This document shows, piece after piece, positions 53,564 through 62,949 of a stretch of 64,000 nt of DNA; the stretch's first letter is position 1; every line of letters starts with the position of its first letter. The position numbers were made by a program, and so were the translations under genes. The DNA is from Corynebacterium phoceense (lineage in GTDB: Bacteria > Actinomycetota > Actinomycetes > Mycobacteriales > Mycobacteriaceae), in contig NZ_LT596208.1 in NCBI RefSeq assembly GCF_900092335.1, forward strand, positions 542,451-606,450, in the 5' to 3' direction. The notes beneath the pieces were generated by a model, which did no database searches, was not told where the DNA came from, and was given only the letters and a program-made list of their open reading frames with translations.

Positions 53564-54403
53564 GTGAGTTTTCAAGAACGTGTCGAGAGTCATCGTGCCG
53601 ACCTGAATAAGTCGGACCTCGCGATCGTTGATGTGTTGCTATCCAACCCAGCAGAGGCCGCCTTGTGGCGCGGCGAAGACGTGGCCGCACGTGCCCGCGT
53701 TCATCCCTCTGCCGTGACGCGTACCTCGAAGAAACTCGGCTACAAGGGTTTCCTTGAGCTGCGCGCGGATCTGCGCGACATGCACTCTGATTTCCTTGCT
53801 GGTCACGTGGAGACGCTCAAGCCGCGGGCAGCGACTATGCGCGATGGTTCCACGCTGGGCAACATGGTGCAGTCTGAGATTGATAACTTCATTCTCATCC
53901 CGAAGAACGTGAAGCAGCGCGATATCGACGCTGCGGCGGATCTCATCATGGAAGGCGAGCGCATTTATATCTATGGCCGCAGCGACTCCGCGCTGTTGTC
54001 TGAGATGTACTATCGCCGTCTCGGCCGCTTTGGCCTTGCGGTACATGACCTCACCGACCTGACGGCGCATGAGAATGCGGAGGCTGTGCTCACCATGACG
54101 GGTAAGGACGTCCTCATCGTCTTCGAGTTCCGCAAAGCTTCCAGGCAGCTGCGCCACCTCCTCGCGCACGCGGAGAAAGTTGGCGCACACATCCTGCTCG
54201 TGACGGATAATCTGCAGATTCTCTCGCCCATCCCGGATATCGTGCTGGCGTCCCCGCGTGGCGCCCGCGATGGCTGGCTGTCCATGTCTGTGCCGCTCAT
54301 GATTGCCAACTCGGTCATCGTGACGATTGGTGAACGATACGCGGAGCGCGTCAAGGAATACCAGGACCGGCTCGATCGACTCAAGCGCGTCTTCGAGACC
54401 TAA
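53564..54403 (+). CDS. RpiR/MurR-family transcriptional regulator (HTH + SIS domain)
   Basis: 279 residues from GTG 53564. Residues 10-80 are the RpiR helix-turn-helix (LWRGEDVAARARVHPSAVTR, then TSKKLGYKGFLELRADLR). Residues 125-255 are a SIS sugar-phosphate-binding domain (ERIYIYGRSDSALLSEMYYRR, KDVLIVFEFRKAS). Such regulators sense phosphosugars. It lies 22 bases after the MFS gene and may be cotranscribed with it, suggesting it controls that exporter or a sugar gene elsewhere. Confidence 0.88.
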   Translation: MSFQERVESHRADLNKSDLAIVDVLLSNPAEAALWRGEDVAARARVHPSAVTRTSKKLGYKGFLELRADLRDMHSDFLAGHVETLKPRAATMRDGSTLGNMVQSEIDNFILIPKNVKQRDIDAAADLIMEGERIYIYGRSDSALLSEMYYRRLGRFGLAVHDLTDLTAHENAEAVLTMTGKDVLIVFEFRKASRQLRHLLAHAEKVGAHILLVTDNLQILSPIPDIVLASPRGARDGWLSMSVPLMIANSVIVTIGERYAERVKEYQDRLDRLKRVFET

Positions 54404-54435
54404 GCGCAGCACGCACCATGCGCGCACAATATAAA

Positions 54436-54481
54436 AGCAACGCTGCCGCAGTCCCCAGACGAGGAGTGCGGCGGCGTTGCT
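54436..54481. terminator. Bidirectional terminator
   Basis: AGCAACGCTGCCGCA (54436-54450) pairs with TGCGGCGGCGTTGCT (54467-54481) with one G-T pair, between the convergent rpiR-type gene and the OYE gene. An A-rich stretch lies on its left side (T-rich on the minus strand). Confidence 0.8.
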
Positions 54482-54502
54482 GAGCGGTGAGCGGGAGCGT
54501 AA

Positions 54503-55600
54503 CTAGCTAGCGAACGGGTAGTCCGTGTAACCATGTGCGCCACCCACGTAGAAGGTGGCGGGGTCCGGCTCGTTGAGCTCAAGGCCCTCCTCCCAGCGGC
54601 GGGAGAGATCCGGGTTAGCCAGAATCATGCGGCCTACGACGACGGCGTCGACGTAGGGGCGCTCGATGAGCGCGGCGGCATCGGAAAGCTGGGTGACGGT
54701 GGGGAAGCCCGTGTTGAAGAGGACGCGGGTCGTGCCGTTGGCACGGGCTTTCTCCGCAAGGTTCTGGATAAGCGCGTTCTCCTCGAATCCCCAGAGCAAG
54801 GATACGTAGGCGATGTTCAGATCCTTGATGCCGTCGAGGTAGGCACCGTAGGTGGCGGCGACCTCTGCGTCGTTGTCCTCGGGATCGATGGGCCCCTGGG
54901 CATTCATCTTGGGGGACAGGCGGATGGCGACGCGGTCGGCGCCGATTTCCTCGACAAGGGCCTGGGTGAGCTCGATGAGCAGGCGGGCGCGGTTTTCGGG
55001 CGAGCCGCCGTACTCGTCCGTGCGCTGGTTGGAGACGGCGCCCATGAATTCATGGAGCAGGTATCCGTTAGCGCCGTGGATTTCGACGCCATCAATGCCG
55101 GCGTCGACCGCGCGGCGGGCGGCGGCACGGAACTGTTCGATGATGCGCGGGATCTCCGAGGTCTCCAAGGCGCGGGGCACCGGGCAGTCTTTGCGGGTCT
55201 CGAAGTCGCGTACGGCGGTGCCCGAGGCAATGGCGGACGGTGCCTCCGGTTGCGGGCCGTTCGATAGCGTTGTGTGGGACAGGCGGCCGGCATGCATCAT
55301 CTGCATGAAGATTGTGCCGCCCTTGGCGTGGACGGCGTCCGCAACCCTGGCCCAACCGGCCTGCTGCTCTGCAGTCTCGATACCGGCCTGACCGGGGAAG
55401 GCGCGGGTGGACACCGCGGGGAAGGTGCCCTCGGTGACGACGAGTCCGTTGCTGACACGCTGCGAGTAATACTCCGCGTGGAGCTCGGTGGGGATGCCGG
55501 ACTCGCCCGCGCGGGAGCGGGTGAGGGCCGCCATGGTCACGCGGTTGGCCAGCTCGTAACGGCCGAGGGACAGGGGCTTAAACAGATCGCTCGTGGTCAT
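54503..55600 (-). CDS. Old Yellow Enzyme family alkene reductase (NemA-like)
   Basis: 365 residues from ATG 55600. It is an FMN-dependent TIM-barrel enzyme that uses NAD(P)H to reduce activated alkenes and nitro compounds. Blocks are VTMAALTRSRA, HAGRLSHTTLSNGPQP, VEIHGANGYLLHEFMGAVSN, RTDEYGGSPENRARLLIEL and VVVGRMILANPDLSRRWEEG. The HxxN/HGAN substrate-binding residues are present. The cognate substrate is unknown. Divergent from the aldehyde dehydrogenase. Confidence 0.93.
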   Translation of the reverse strand: MTTSDLFKPLSLGRYELANRVTMAALTRSRAGESGIPTELHAEYYSQRVSNGLVVTEGTFPAVSTRAFPGQAGIETAEQQAGWARVADAVHAKGGTIFMQMMHAGRLSHTTLSNGPQPEAPSAIASGTAVRDFETRKDCPVPRALETSEIPRIIEQFRAAARRAVDAGIDGVEIHGANGYLLHEFMGAVSNQRTDEYGGSPENRARLLIELTQALVEEIGADRVAIRLSPKMNAQGPIDPEDNDAEVAATYGAYLDGIKDLNIAYVSLLWGFEENALIQNLAEKARANGTTRVLFNTGFPTVTQLSDAAALIERPYVDAVVVGRMILANPDLSRRWEEGLELNEPDPATFYVGGAHGYTDYPFAS

Positions 55601-55910
55601 GGTGGCTACAACGGCGCGCATCTGTGCTTTATTCCGGGTGCGTTGGTTACGGTTGAATTGGCTACCGCCCGGCGGGCCGCGACGGACTCTCGAAACCATG
55701 GAAATGACAAAGAAGGCCATCGTCGCCACCGGCGCCACGCATACTTCGGTGGTCGCCACCGCCTTGGCGGGTATGACGTTGGGCCAGCCGCCACGCCTAA
55801 GCCCGAACAGATCTTTATATGCAAAGGTATGACGTGTCTTTGGCGTGGTGAGCCGCGGTCGTCACCGTTCTTCATTGAAGGATGCCGGGTGTGCGGGTAC
55901 GCAGGGGGCC
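55601..55910. other. Divergent intergenic region, no gene recognised
   Basis: 310 bases between the alkene reductase and the aldehyde dehydrogenase genes. A 44-codon frame from ATG 55698 has no support. ATCTTTATATGC (55809-55820) is AT-rich and could be the promoter of the dehydrogenase gene. I see nothing else. Confidence 0.4.
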
Positions 55911-57320
55911 ATGGCTGATTTCGCATTAAATAACCCGAACACTGGTAAGCAAGAAGAGACTTTTCAGCGCATCGCGGACTCCGATCGCGATGGCATCTTA
56001 GACCGCTCCACGGCGGCCTTTAAGGAGTGGAGCGCGACAAGCATCGATGAGCGCGCCGCCGTGCTGGCGCGTACCGCGGACCTCTACGAGGAGCGCGCGG
56101 AGGAACTCGCCGAGCACATCGGATGTGAGATGGGCAAGCTCACGCGTTGGGGCAAGGCGGAGATTTCTATCGTCGCCGACATTTACCGGTACTACGCCGA
56201 GCACGCGCACGAGCTGCTCGCGGACGAGGAACTCCCGGCGCAGGGTGCCATTCACAGCTACGTGCGCAAGGACCCGCTTGGCCCGCTGCTAGGCATCATG
56301 CCGTGGAATTTCCCGTACTACCAGGTCGCCCGTTTCGCTGCTCCCAACCTGTTGCTGGGCAACACCATCGTGCTGAAGCATGCGTCGATTTGCCCGCTGT
56401 CCTCCCAGGACTGTGAGGATCTGCTCGTCGAGGCGGGCCTGCCCAAGGACGCGTATATCAATATCTACGCCTCGGGCTCCCAGATGGATGACTTCGTGGC
56501 GGATAAGCGCATCAAGGGCGTCTCGCTCACCGGCTCCGAGGGCGCTGGCGCTGCCGTGGCGAAGACCGCAGGCGAAAACTACAAGAAGTCCGTGCTCGAG
56601 CTGGGCGGCAACGATCCGTTCATCGTTCTCGACGACGCGAAGCTTGAGTGGGTTCTGGACCAGTACCTGCCCATCCGCATGTATAACACCGGCCAGGCGT
56701 GCAACGCGCCCAAGCGCCTTATCGTCATGGAAGACTTCTACGACCGCACCGTCGAGTACCTCGAGGAGAAGATCGGTGCGATGAAGGTCGGCTCCTTCGA
56801 CGACGAGAACGCGGACATCGGACCGCTGTCCTCCATCGACGCGCGCGACGAGATTGTTGAGCGACTCGAGAAGGCTGCGCAGAACGGTGAGGCCACCATT
56901 CGTGTGGGTGGCAAGGCCCTTGATCGCGAGGGCGCCTACATGGAGCCCACGCTGCTCACCGACGTCGACCCGAAGGCAGACGTGGGCTGCAACGAGATCT
57001 TCGGTCCCGTCGCCATCGTCTACAAGGTCAAGGACGCAGACGAGGCCGTGAAGGTGGCTAACGAGGCCTCCGAGTACGGCCTGTCCGGCTCCGTGTGGGG
57101 CGCCGACGTGGAGGCTGCTGCGAAGGTCGCCTCCCAGCTCAAAGACGGCATGACCTTCGTCAACGAGGCCTCCGTGACCGCCGCTGGCCTGCCCTTCGGC
57201 GGCGTGGGCCGTTCCGGCTACGGCCGTGAGCTCGCACGCTGGGGCGTGGGCGAGTTCGTCAATGAGCACCTGTTCCGCGTCTCCGGACAAGACGACGCTG
57301 GACTGTCGCCCGTCCTCTAA
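55911..57320 (+). CDS. NAD(P)-dependent aldehyde dehydrogenase, succinate-semialdehyde dehydrogenase type
   Basis: 469 residues from ATG 55911. The cofactor/substrate motifs are MPWNFPYYQVARFAAPNLLL, GVSLTGSEGAGAAVA, the catalytic-Glu block LELGGNDPFIVLDDA and the catalytic-Cys block NTGQACNAPKRLIV. EIFGPVAIV and the C-terminal PFGGVGRSGYGREL complete the ALDH fold. Sequence style fits the GabD/SSADH group that oxidises succinic semialdehyde. It is a different paralogue from the one at the left edge. Confidence 0.9.
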   Translation: MADFALNNPNTGKQEETFQRIADSDRDGILDRSTAAFKEWSATSIDERAAVLARTADLYEERAEELAEHIGCEMGKLTRWGKAEISIVADIYRYYAEHAHELLADEELPAQGAIHSYVRKDPLGPLLGIMPWNFPYYQVARFAAPNLLLGNTIVLKHASICPLSSQDCEDLLVEAGLPKDAYINIYASGSQMDDFVADKRIKGVSLTGSEGAGAAVAKTAGENYKKSVLELGGNDPFIVLDDAKLEWVLDQYLPIRMYNTGQACNAPKRLIVMEDFYDRTVEYLEEKIGAMKVGSFDDENADIGPLSSIDARDEIVERLEKAAQNGEATIRVGGKALDREGAYMEPTLLTDVDPKADVGCNEIFGPVAIVYKVKDADEAVKVANEASEYGLSGSVWGADVEAAAKVASQLKDGMTFVNEASVTAAGLPFGGVGRSGYGRELARWGVGEFVNEHLFRVSGQDDAGLSPVL

Positions 57321-57370
57321 TCTGGCGTAGCTTTCGTTAGCGTGAACATGCGCTAACACCTCGCATAAGG

Positions 57371-57401
57371 ACGGCGTCCACGATGGAATCGTGGGTGCCG
57401 T
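57371..57401 (+). terminator. Terminator after the aldehyde dehydrogenase gene
   Basis: ACGGCGTCCACGAT (57371-57384) pairs with ATCGTGGGTGCCGT (57388-57401), with two G-T pairs, followed by TTTCG. It separates the dehydrogenase gene from the helicase gene. Confidence 0.75.
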
Positions 57402-57577
57402 TTCGTGTTGCGGGCATACTGCGGGAAGGGGAGAGGCGCGACCGGAACTAGCAACCGGGACGAGCCATTGTGACCATTCGGGTGGGGAGCGCACCGCGGT
57501 GTTTCCGCCCACCAACACGTAACTATTTGTGTATTCAATGGTGTTTATTGCCTGCGTCAAGTAGTGTGGGTGGAGCA

Positions 57578-59665
57578 ATGAGCATTACCGATAACGCCAC
57601 CGGCGGCGTCAACGAACCGGAAGAAAATTTCAATCAGTCGGAATCTCAGGAAAACACGCAAGGTGTCGTGGCAGGCAATGCCACGGATAACGTCGTGGCA
57701 GATAGCGCCACGGACTCGAATGACAACGACACCAGGGCTGCGGCAACTTCTGAGGACACCGGCGCCGAATCTGAGGATTCGGCCAATGACGACTCCCAGG
57801 GGTTTGCGCACCTCGGTCTACCTGAAGAAGTTCAGGAGGCCGTTGCCAAGGTGGGCTACACCACCCCTTCACCCATTCAGGCAGAGACCATTCCGATCTT
57901 GATGGAGGGCCGCGACGTCGTGGGCCTTGCACAGACCGGTACGGGTAAAACCGCAGCGTTCGCGCTGCCGGTCCTGTCCCAGATCGATCCGGATGCCCGC
58001 CACCCGCAGGCCCTCGTTCTCGCGCCGACGCGTGAGCTCGCCCTGCAGGTCGCAGACTCCTTCCAGTCCTTCGCGGACCACCTAGGCCGCATTGAAATCC
58101 TGCCCATCTATGGTGGTCAGGCCTACGGCATCCAGCTCTCGGGCTTGCGCCGTGGCGCACAGGTCATCGTCGGCACCCCGGGTCGCGTCATCGACCACTT
58201 GGAGAAGGGCTCGCTGGACATCTCGCAGCTGCGCTTTCTCGTGCTCGATGAGGCGGACGAGATGCTCAACATGGGCTTCCAGGAAGACGTCGAGCGCATC
58301 CTCGAAGATACTCCGGAAGACAAGCAGGTCGCACTCTTCTCCGCGACCATGCCCAATGGCATTCGCCGCCTGTCCAAGCAGTACCTCAATGAACCTGCTG
58401 AGGTTACCGTCAAGTCTGAGCGCCGCACGAACGACAACATCACGCAGCGCTACCTGCTTACGGCACACCGCCAGAAGATGGATGCGTTCACGCGCATCCT
58501 GGAGGTCATCGAATACGACGGCATGATTGTCTTCTGCCGCACGAAGCACGAGACCGAAGAAGTTGCAGACACCCTGCGCGACGCCGGCTACAACGCGGCC
58601 GCCATTAACGGCGACATCGCGCAGCAGCAGCGTGAGCGCACCGTCGACCAGCTCAAGGATGGCCGCTTGGACATCCTCGTCGCGACAGACGTCGCGGCCC
58701 GTGGCTTGGACGTGGACCGCATCACGCACGTCATCAACTACGATATTCCGAATGACACGGAGTCCTATGTCCACCGCATCGGCCGTACCGGTCGTGCCGG
58801 CCGCACAGGCGAGGCCATCCTCTTCGTCACCCCGCGTGAGCGTCGCATGCTCCGTTCCATTGAGCGCGTGACCAATGCTCGCCTCGAGGAAATGGATCTG
58901 CCCAGCGTCGACGAGGTCAACGCGAAGCGCAAGGAGAAGTTCGCGGCGTCTATCGGCGAGTCTCTCGAGGACAAGCAGATGGAGCTCTTCCGCGGCCTCG
59001 TGCGCAAGTACTCGGAGACCAACAATGTGGCCATGGACGACATTGCCGCCGCACTCGCCGTGCAGCTGCAGGGAGGCCAGGAGTTCCTACTCAAGGAGCA
59101 ACCGAAGTCCAAGCGTGACCGCCGCGACCGTGACCGCTTTGAGCGCGACGACCGTCGTGACCGCGACCGCGGTGGCTTCCGTGGCCGCGGCGACCGTGGT
59201 GATCGCGGCCCGCGTCGTCCTGACGGTGACTTTGTTACCTACCGCCTTGATGTCGGCAAGCGCCAGAATGTCCGCCCCGGTGCCATCGTCGGCGCCCTGG
59301 CCAACGAAGGTGGCTTGACCTCCAAGGACTTCGGTCGCATTACCATCGCCGTGGGGCATACCCTGGTTGACCTGCCGAAGGACATGGATCCGGCCGTGCT
59401 CGACCGTCTCAAGGACACGCGCATTTCCGGCCAGCTCATCAACATTACGAAGGACACTGGTCGTCCGCCGCGTCGCGACAACGATCGTGGTGGCCGTGAC
59501 GATCGCCGCGGAGGCTACCGTGGCGGCCGCGACCGTGATGACCGCCGTGGTGGCCGTGACGATCGCCGTGGTGGTTACCGTGGTGGCCGCGACCGTGATG
59601 ACCGCCGTGGTGGTTTCCGCGGTAGCCGCGACCGTGATGACCGTCGCGGTGGCTGGCGCGACTAG
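57578..59665 (+). CDS. deaD: DEAD-box RNA helicase (DeaD/CsdA type)
   Basis: 695 residues. The first 75 residues are acidic and unstructured. Then come the helicase core motifs: Q motif TPSPIQAETIP, motif I AQTGTGKTAAFALP, motif II VLDEADEMLNMG, motif III FSATMP, then VATDVAARGLDVDR and HRIGRTGRAGRTG. A DbpA-type RNA-binding domain follows (FVTYRLDVGKRQNVRPGAIV, VDLPKDM), and the tail is an Arg/Gly/Asp repeat region. It unwinds structured RNA in ribosome assembly and mRNA decay, especially in the cold. GGAG lies upstream of ATG 57578. Confidence 0.95.
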   Translation: MSITDNATGGVNEPEENFNQSESQENTQGVVAGNATDNVVADSATDSNDNDTRAAATSEDTGAESEDSANDDSQGFAHLGLPEEVQEAVAKVGYTTPSPIQAETIPILMEGRDVVGLAQTGTGKTAAFALPVLSQIDPDARHPQALVLAPTRELALQVADSFQSFADHLGRIEILPIYGGQAYGIQLSGLRRGAQVIVGTPGRVIDHLEKGSLDISQLRFLVLDEADEMLNMGFQEDVERILEDTPEDKQVALFSATMPNGIRRLSKQYLNEPAEVTVKSERRTNDNITQRYLLTAHRQKMDAFTRILEVIEYDGMIVFCRTKHETEEVADTLRDAGYNAAAINGDIAQQQRERTVDQLKDGRLDILVATDVAARGLDVDRITHVINYDIPNDTESYVHRIGRTGRAGRTGEAILFVTPRERRMLRSIERVTNARLEEMDLPSVDEVNAKRKEKFAASIGESLEDKQMELFRGLVRKYSETNNVAMDDIAAALAVQLQGGQEFLLKEQPKSKRDRRDRDRFERDDRRDRDRGGFRGRGDRGDRGPRRPDGDFVTYRLDVGKRQNVRPGAIVGALANEGGLTSKDFGRITIAVGHTLVDLPKDMDPAVLDRLKDTRISGQLINITKDTGRPPRRDNDRGGRDDRRGGYRGGRDRDDRRGGRDDRRGGYRGGRDRDDRRGGFRGSRDRDDRRGGWRD
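59491..59650 (+). repeat. 60-bp tandem repeat encoding an Arg-Gly-Asp tail in the helicase
   Basis: A 60-base unit occurs at 59491-59550 and 59551-59610 with few differences, followed by a partial third copy to about 59650. Each unit encodes GRDDRRGGYRGGRDRDDRRG. Copy number would be expected to vary between strains, changing only the length of the disordered RNA-binding tail. Confidence 0.85.
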
Positions 59666-59689
59666 CCAGCTAGACGCCTAGACCGCAGA

Positions 59690-59736
59690 AAAGACCCGGC
59701 CAGCGGACTCGAGAGGAGTTCGCTGGCCGGGTCTTT
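59690..59736. terminator. Strong terminator after deaD
   Basis: AAAGACCCGGCCAGCG (59690-59705) and CGCTGGCCGGGTCTTT (59721-59736) form a perfect 16-base stem with flanking A and T runs, so it can act on both strands between deaD and the convergent membrane-protein gene. Confidence 0.92.
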
Positions 59737-59801
59737 CGCATGTGGTTGGCGCCGGGGACAACACGGTACCGAGCGCGCGAGGACGCGCAAGGCGAGGCGC
59801 G

Positions 59802-60269
59802 TTAAATGAACATGAGGATCGCGATGATGATCCACAGCAGGTTGAAGATGCCGGAGAACATCGCAATCTGGGAGCGGGACTTCTCCAGATCGACCGGCTT
59901 ATCGGCCGGGGCAGCAGCCTGCACAGTGTCGGTGTCGCCGCCCAGAGCCGCGACGACAGCCTTTTGCTTGGGGATGACGACGAAAATGAGCAGAGCCCAG
60001 GCGATGATGGCGAGAGCGATGGAGGCGTGGAACTGACCCTGCTTGCCGTAGGTCGCCAGATCCGTGAGGAACACGGCGACGCCGAGGACCGGGACCATGG
60101 CGGAGAAGAGACCGTAGGTCTTCGTGATGCGGTGCAGGACGTTGAGCGCGCCGGTGTTGCCGCCCTTGGCGGTGGCGATCTGGGCCGGGAACATGGAGGT
60201 AGAGACCATGACCGGGCCGACGAGCAGGATGGCAGCGATGACGTGGATTGCGATGGCGAGAGTAGTCAT
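59802..60269 (-). CDS. DUF2269-like integral membrane protein
   Basis: 155 residues from ATG 60269, with four hydrophobic helices (TTLAIAIHVIAAILLVGPVM, GLFSAMVPVLGVAVFLTDL, ASIALAIIAWALLIFVVIP, and the last AMFSGIFNLLWIIIAILMFI). The first helix carries a conserved His, and GPVMVSTSMFP matches the DUF2269 family of predicted membrane proteins of unknown function. A polar loop of about 30 residues separates helices three and four. Confidence 0.7.
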   Translation of the reverse strand: MTTLAIAIHVIAAILLVGPVMVSTSMFPAQIATAKGGNTGALNVLHRITKTYGLFSAMVPVLGVAVFLTDLATYGKQGQFHASIALAIIAWALLIFVVIPKQKAVVAALGGDTDTVQAAAPADKPVDLEKSRSQIAMFSGIFNLLWIIIAILMFI

Positions 60270-60390
60270 GGGGTGACCTGTCTGAAGACCTTTCGTTGTG
60301 TGCTTCGTGCACGCAGGCAAGCCGCCTGCGGCCATTAGGGAACTAGCCTATAGGCGAACAGGGTCTTTCGCGAACCGGGGGCACGGGGAA

Positions 60391-61062
60391 TTACAACCGG
60401 CAGGCGCGACGCACTGCTCTATGGTCCGCGGCCGGCAACGGTAGGGAATAGGCGTAGGCGACGGCGGCCAGCCGCTGAGCGTACCAGCAATGCCGCGTGC
60501 GCGCGGGCGGCATCCAGCGCGAGGGGAGTTGGTCAGACTTGTCTTGGTTGGCCGCGCGCGTGGTGATAACCAGGTTGAGCGGGTCGTTGGCAAACTCCAC
60601 GCGCCGCGCGTCGTCCCACGCCCAGGCGCCCATGTCCCACGCGGCGGCAAGCGGAAAGACGTGGTCAGCCTCGAGCCTTTCCGTGGAGAAGACGCGCGTG
60701 TCGGCATAGAGATCTTCAATGACAGCAGCCGGTTCGCAGCTCGTGGCGCGCGGACGCGACTGCACGGCAAGCGCTGCCTCCCGGGACGTGCAGTGCTCGA
60801 GACCCGTCACGCGTGCCCTGCCCCAGCCGTCGCCAAAGGCCTCGCGCTCGTAGCCCACGACGCGGTGGCGCTCGCCCGGGGCGACGGGGACGGCGGTGAG
60901 GAGGGTGCGAGGTTCTGGAAGGGTGGCATCGGTAGGCCCTGGCGGAAACAGCCAGGCGGGAGGACTGAGCCAGCGGGGCACGAGAAAGGCGAGGGTGGCG
61001 AGAGTGAGGAGAAAAACGTACACGCGCCGGGCAGTCACGGAGTCGCGAAGAAAAGCATTCAC
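60391..61062 (-). CDS. Membrane-anchored or secreted HNH-type nuclease (DUF1524/GmrSD C-terminal-like)
   Basis: 223 residues from GTG 61062. Residues 12-32 are a hydrophobic signal-anchor (RRVYVFLLTLATLAFLVPRW). The rest folds as a DUF1524-type nuclease: LEADHVFPLAAAWDMGAWAW with the catalytic DH pair, then FANDPLNLVITTRAANQDKS and the WMPP motif. Two Cys (CTSRE and the later ATSCEP) may form a disulfide, in keeping with an outside location. Such proteins are extracellular nucleases in other actinobacteria. Function inferred. Confidence 0.8.
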   Translation of the reverse strand: MNAFLRDSVTARRVYVFLLTLATLAFLVPRWLSPPAWLFPPGPTDATLPEPRTLLTAVPVAPGERHRVVGYEREAFGDGWGRARVTGLEHCTSREAALAVQSRPRATSCEPAAVIEDLYADTRVFSTERLEADHVFPLAAAWDMGAWAWDDARRVEFANDPLNLVITTRAANQDKSDQLPSRWMPPARTRHCWYAQRLAAVAYAYSLPLPAADHRAVRRACRL

Positions 61063-61114
61063 GACTTAGTTGGACTGGCCGGCGCGGCGAAAGGTTCCGC
61101 GTAGACGGTGCTCG

Positions 61115-62665
61115 TTAATCGGCGGCGCCTTCGAACTGGAAGTTCTTATCGCGGTTGGCCTTCGCGATGAGCTCCTGTGCGGCGTCGAACTCCGCGGTAG
61201 TCTCCGGGCGAGGTGCGGCGGTGGCAAGCGACACGACCCAGGTGACGATCGCGGCGGCGGCGAAGCCGGGGACAATCTCGTAGATAAGGTCGCCCAGGGA
61301 GGTCATGCCCCACACGATGGTGACGACGGCACCGGTAATCATGCCTGCGATGGCGCCAGGGGCGTTGAGACGCTTCCAGAACAGGGAGAACAGAACCAGT
61401 GGGCCGAAGGCGGCGCCGAAGCCGGCCCAGGCGAAGGAGACGAGGCCCAAGATGGAGTCGTTCGGATTAATCGCGAGCACGGCGGCGAGGACGGCGACGG
61501 CGACGACGGCGGTGCGCGAGAGGTTCATCATGACCGCGTCCGAGGGCTTGTCTTTCTTGACGATGGTGAAGAGATCCTCGATGAGCGAGGAGGAGACGAC
61601 GAGCAGCTGCGAGGACATCGTCGACATAATGGCGGCAAGGACCGCGGTGAGCACGAGGCCGGCGACGAGCGGGTGGAACATGATCTGCGCCATGTCCAAG
61701 AAGATGGTCTCGTAATTCTCCTGGTCCGTAATCGAGTGGTCGGTGTTGGTGAAGAAGACCGTACCGGCCAGCGCCACGAAGACGGCGCCGAGGATGGACA
61801 GAGCCATCCAGCCAATGCCCACGCGGCGGCCCGTGGCGGCATCGGCAGGCGAGCGCAGCGCCATGAAGCGCACGATGATGTGCGGCTGGCCGAAGTAGCC
61901 CAGGCCCCAAGCGAGGTTGCCGATGATGACAGCGGCGGAGACGCCGGAGAACAGCGAGAAATACTGTGGGTTCTCAATAGCGCCGCCCGTGGCGTAGGGG
62001 TTCTCCGCAGCGAAGGAGAAGATATCGGCCGGGTTATCCAGCGCGATGATCGCCATGACGGGGACGATAATGAGCGCGGCGAACATGAGCATGCCCTGAA
62101 CTGCGTCCGTGTAGGACACCGCGAGGAAGCCGCCGATGAAGGTGTAGGCCACCGTCACCGCAGCAACGATGAGCATGCCGGTCAAGTAGTCGCCCTGGAA
62201 CGTCGACTCGAAATAGCGGCCGCCGGAGACCATGCCGGAGGAGACGTAGAAGGTAAAGAAGAAGATGATGACGAGTGCAGCGACGATACGCAGCACGCGC
62301 GAGTGATCGTGCACGCGGTTTTCAAAGAAGGAGGGCACCGTAATCGAGTTGTTGGCGACCTCCGAGTAGGCACGCAGGCGCGGGGCCACGAGCTTCCAGT
62401 TGAACCAGGCGCCGACGGTAAGACCGATGGCCATCCACAGCTCGGAGAAACCGGTGAGGAAGAGCGCGCCGGGCAGGCCCATGAGCAGCCAACCGGACAT
62501 ATCCGAGGCGCCGGCCGAAAGCGCCGCGACGAAGGGGTTGAGACCACGCCCACCCAGGACGTAGTCGTCATACTGGCTCGTCTGCTTGTACGACCAATAA
62601 CCGATCGCAAGCATGACAAAGAGATAAATGATGATGGCGAGTACGTACCAGGTTGAGGTAGTCAC
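61115..62665 (-). CDS. putP: Sodium/proline symporter PutP
   Basis: 516 residues from GTG 62665, with AAAGGAGG upstream. Thirteen membrane helices of the sodium:solute symporter family: YVLGGRGLNPFVAALSAGAS then DMSGWLLMGLPGA (the Na+/proline site, with Asp), GGFLAVSYTDAVQG and LGYFGQPHIIVRFMAL. The last block is a PutP family signature. It takes up proline with Na+ for nutrition and osmoprotection. Divergent from the helicase gene. Confidence 0.94.
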   Translation of the reverse strand: MTTSTWYVLAIIIYLFVMLAIGYWSYKQTSQYDDYVLGGRGLNPFVAALSAGASDMSGWLLMGLPGALFLTGFSELWMAIGLTVGAWFNWKLVAPRLRAYSEVANNSITVPSFFENRVHDHSRVLRIVAALVIIFFFTFYVSSGMVSGGRYFESTFQGDYLTGMLIVAAVTVAYTFIGGFLAVSYTDAVQGMLMFAALIIVPVMAIIALDNPADIFSFAAENPYATGGAIENPQYFSLFSGVSAAVIIGNLAWGLGYFGQPHIIVRFMALRSPADAATGRRVGIGWMALSILGAVFVALAGTVFFTNTDHSITDQENYETIFLDMAQIMFHPLVAGLVLTAVLAAIMSTMSSQLLVVSSSLIEDLFTIVKKDKPSDAVMMNLSRTAVVAVAVLAAVLAINPNDSILGLVSFAWAGFGAAFGPLVLFSLFWKRLNAPGAIAGMITGAVVTIVWGMTSLGDLIYEIVPGFAAAAIVTWVVSLATAAPRPETTAEFDAAQELIAKANRDKNFQFEGAAD

Positions 62666-62949
62666 TCACGCCTCCTTTGGTTGTAGAGAGTCGTGTACTG
62701 CGGGAGTTGTGCTCTGTAAGGGGGCCCGCGGTGAGCGTAAGCCACACACAGAGTTGCGCAGGACACAGCGTGACCTACGGATGAGTCTGTCCCGCACTAT
62801 GGTACGGAACACACTGGTGGATCGTGGCGTTTTAGTCAAATCATTCTATAAACCCGAACCTACGTGCGATAGCGCTGCGGCTTACAGTGCGGCGTCCAGC
62901 GAAAACCCGACAGGCGGCGCGGTGGGGTCAGAATGTTAGAATGGTCGTT

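Noticed and set aside
55698-55832. 44-codon frame (MEMTKKAIVATGATHTSVV) upstream of the aldehyde dehydrogenase
   Set aside because: No ribosome site and no known product; the amino-acid pattern is not convincing enough for a gene.
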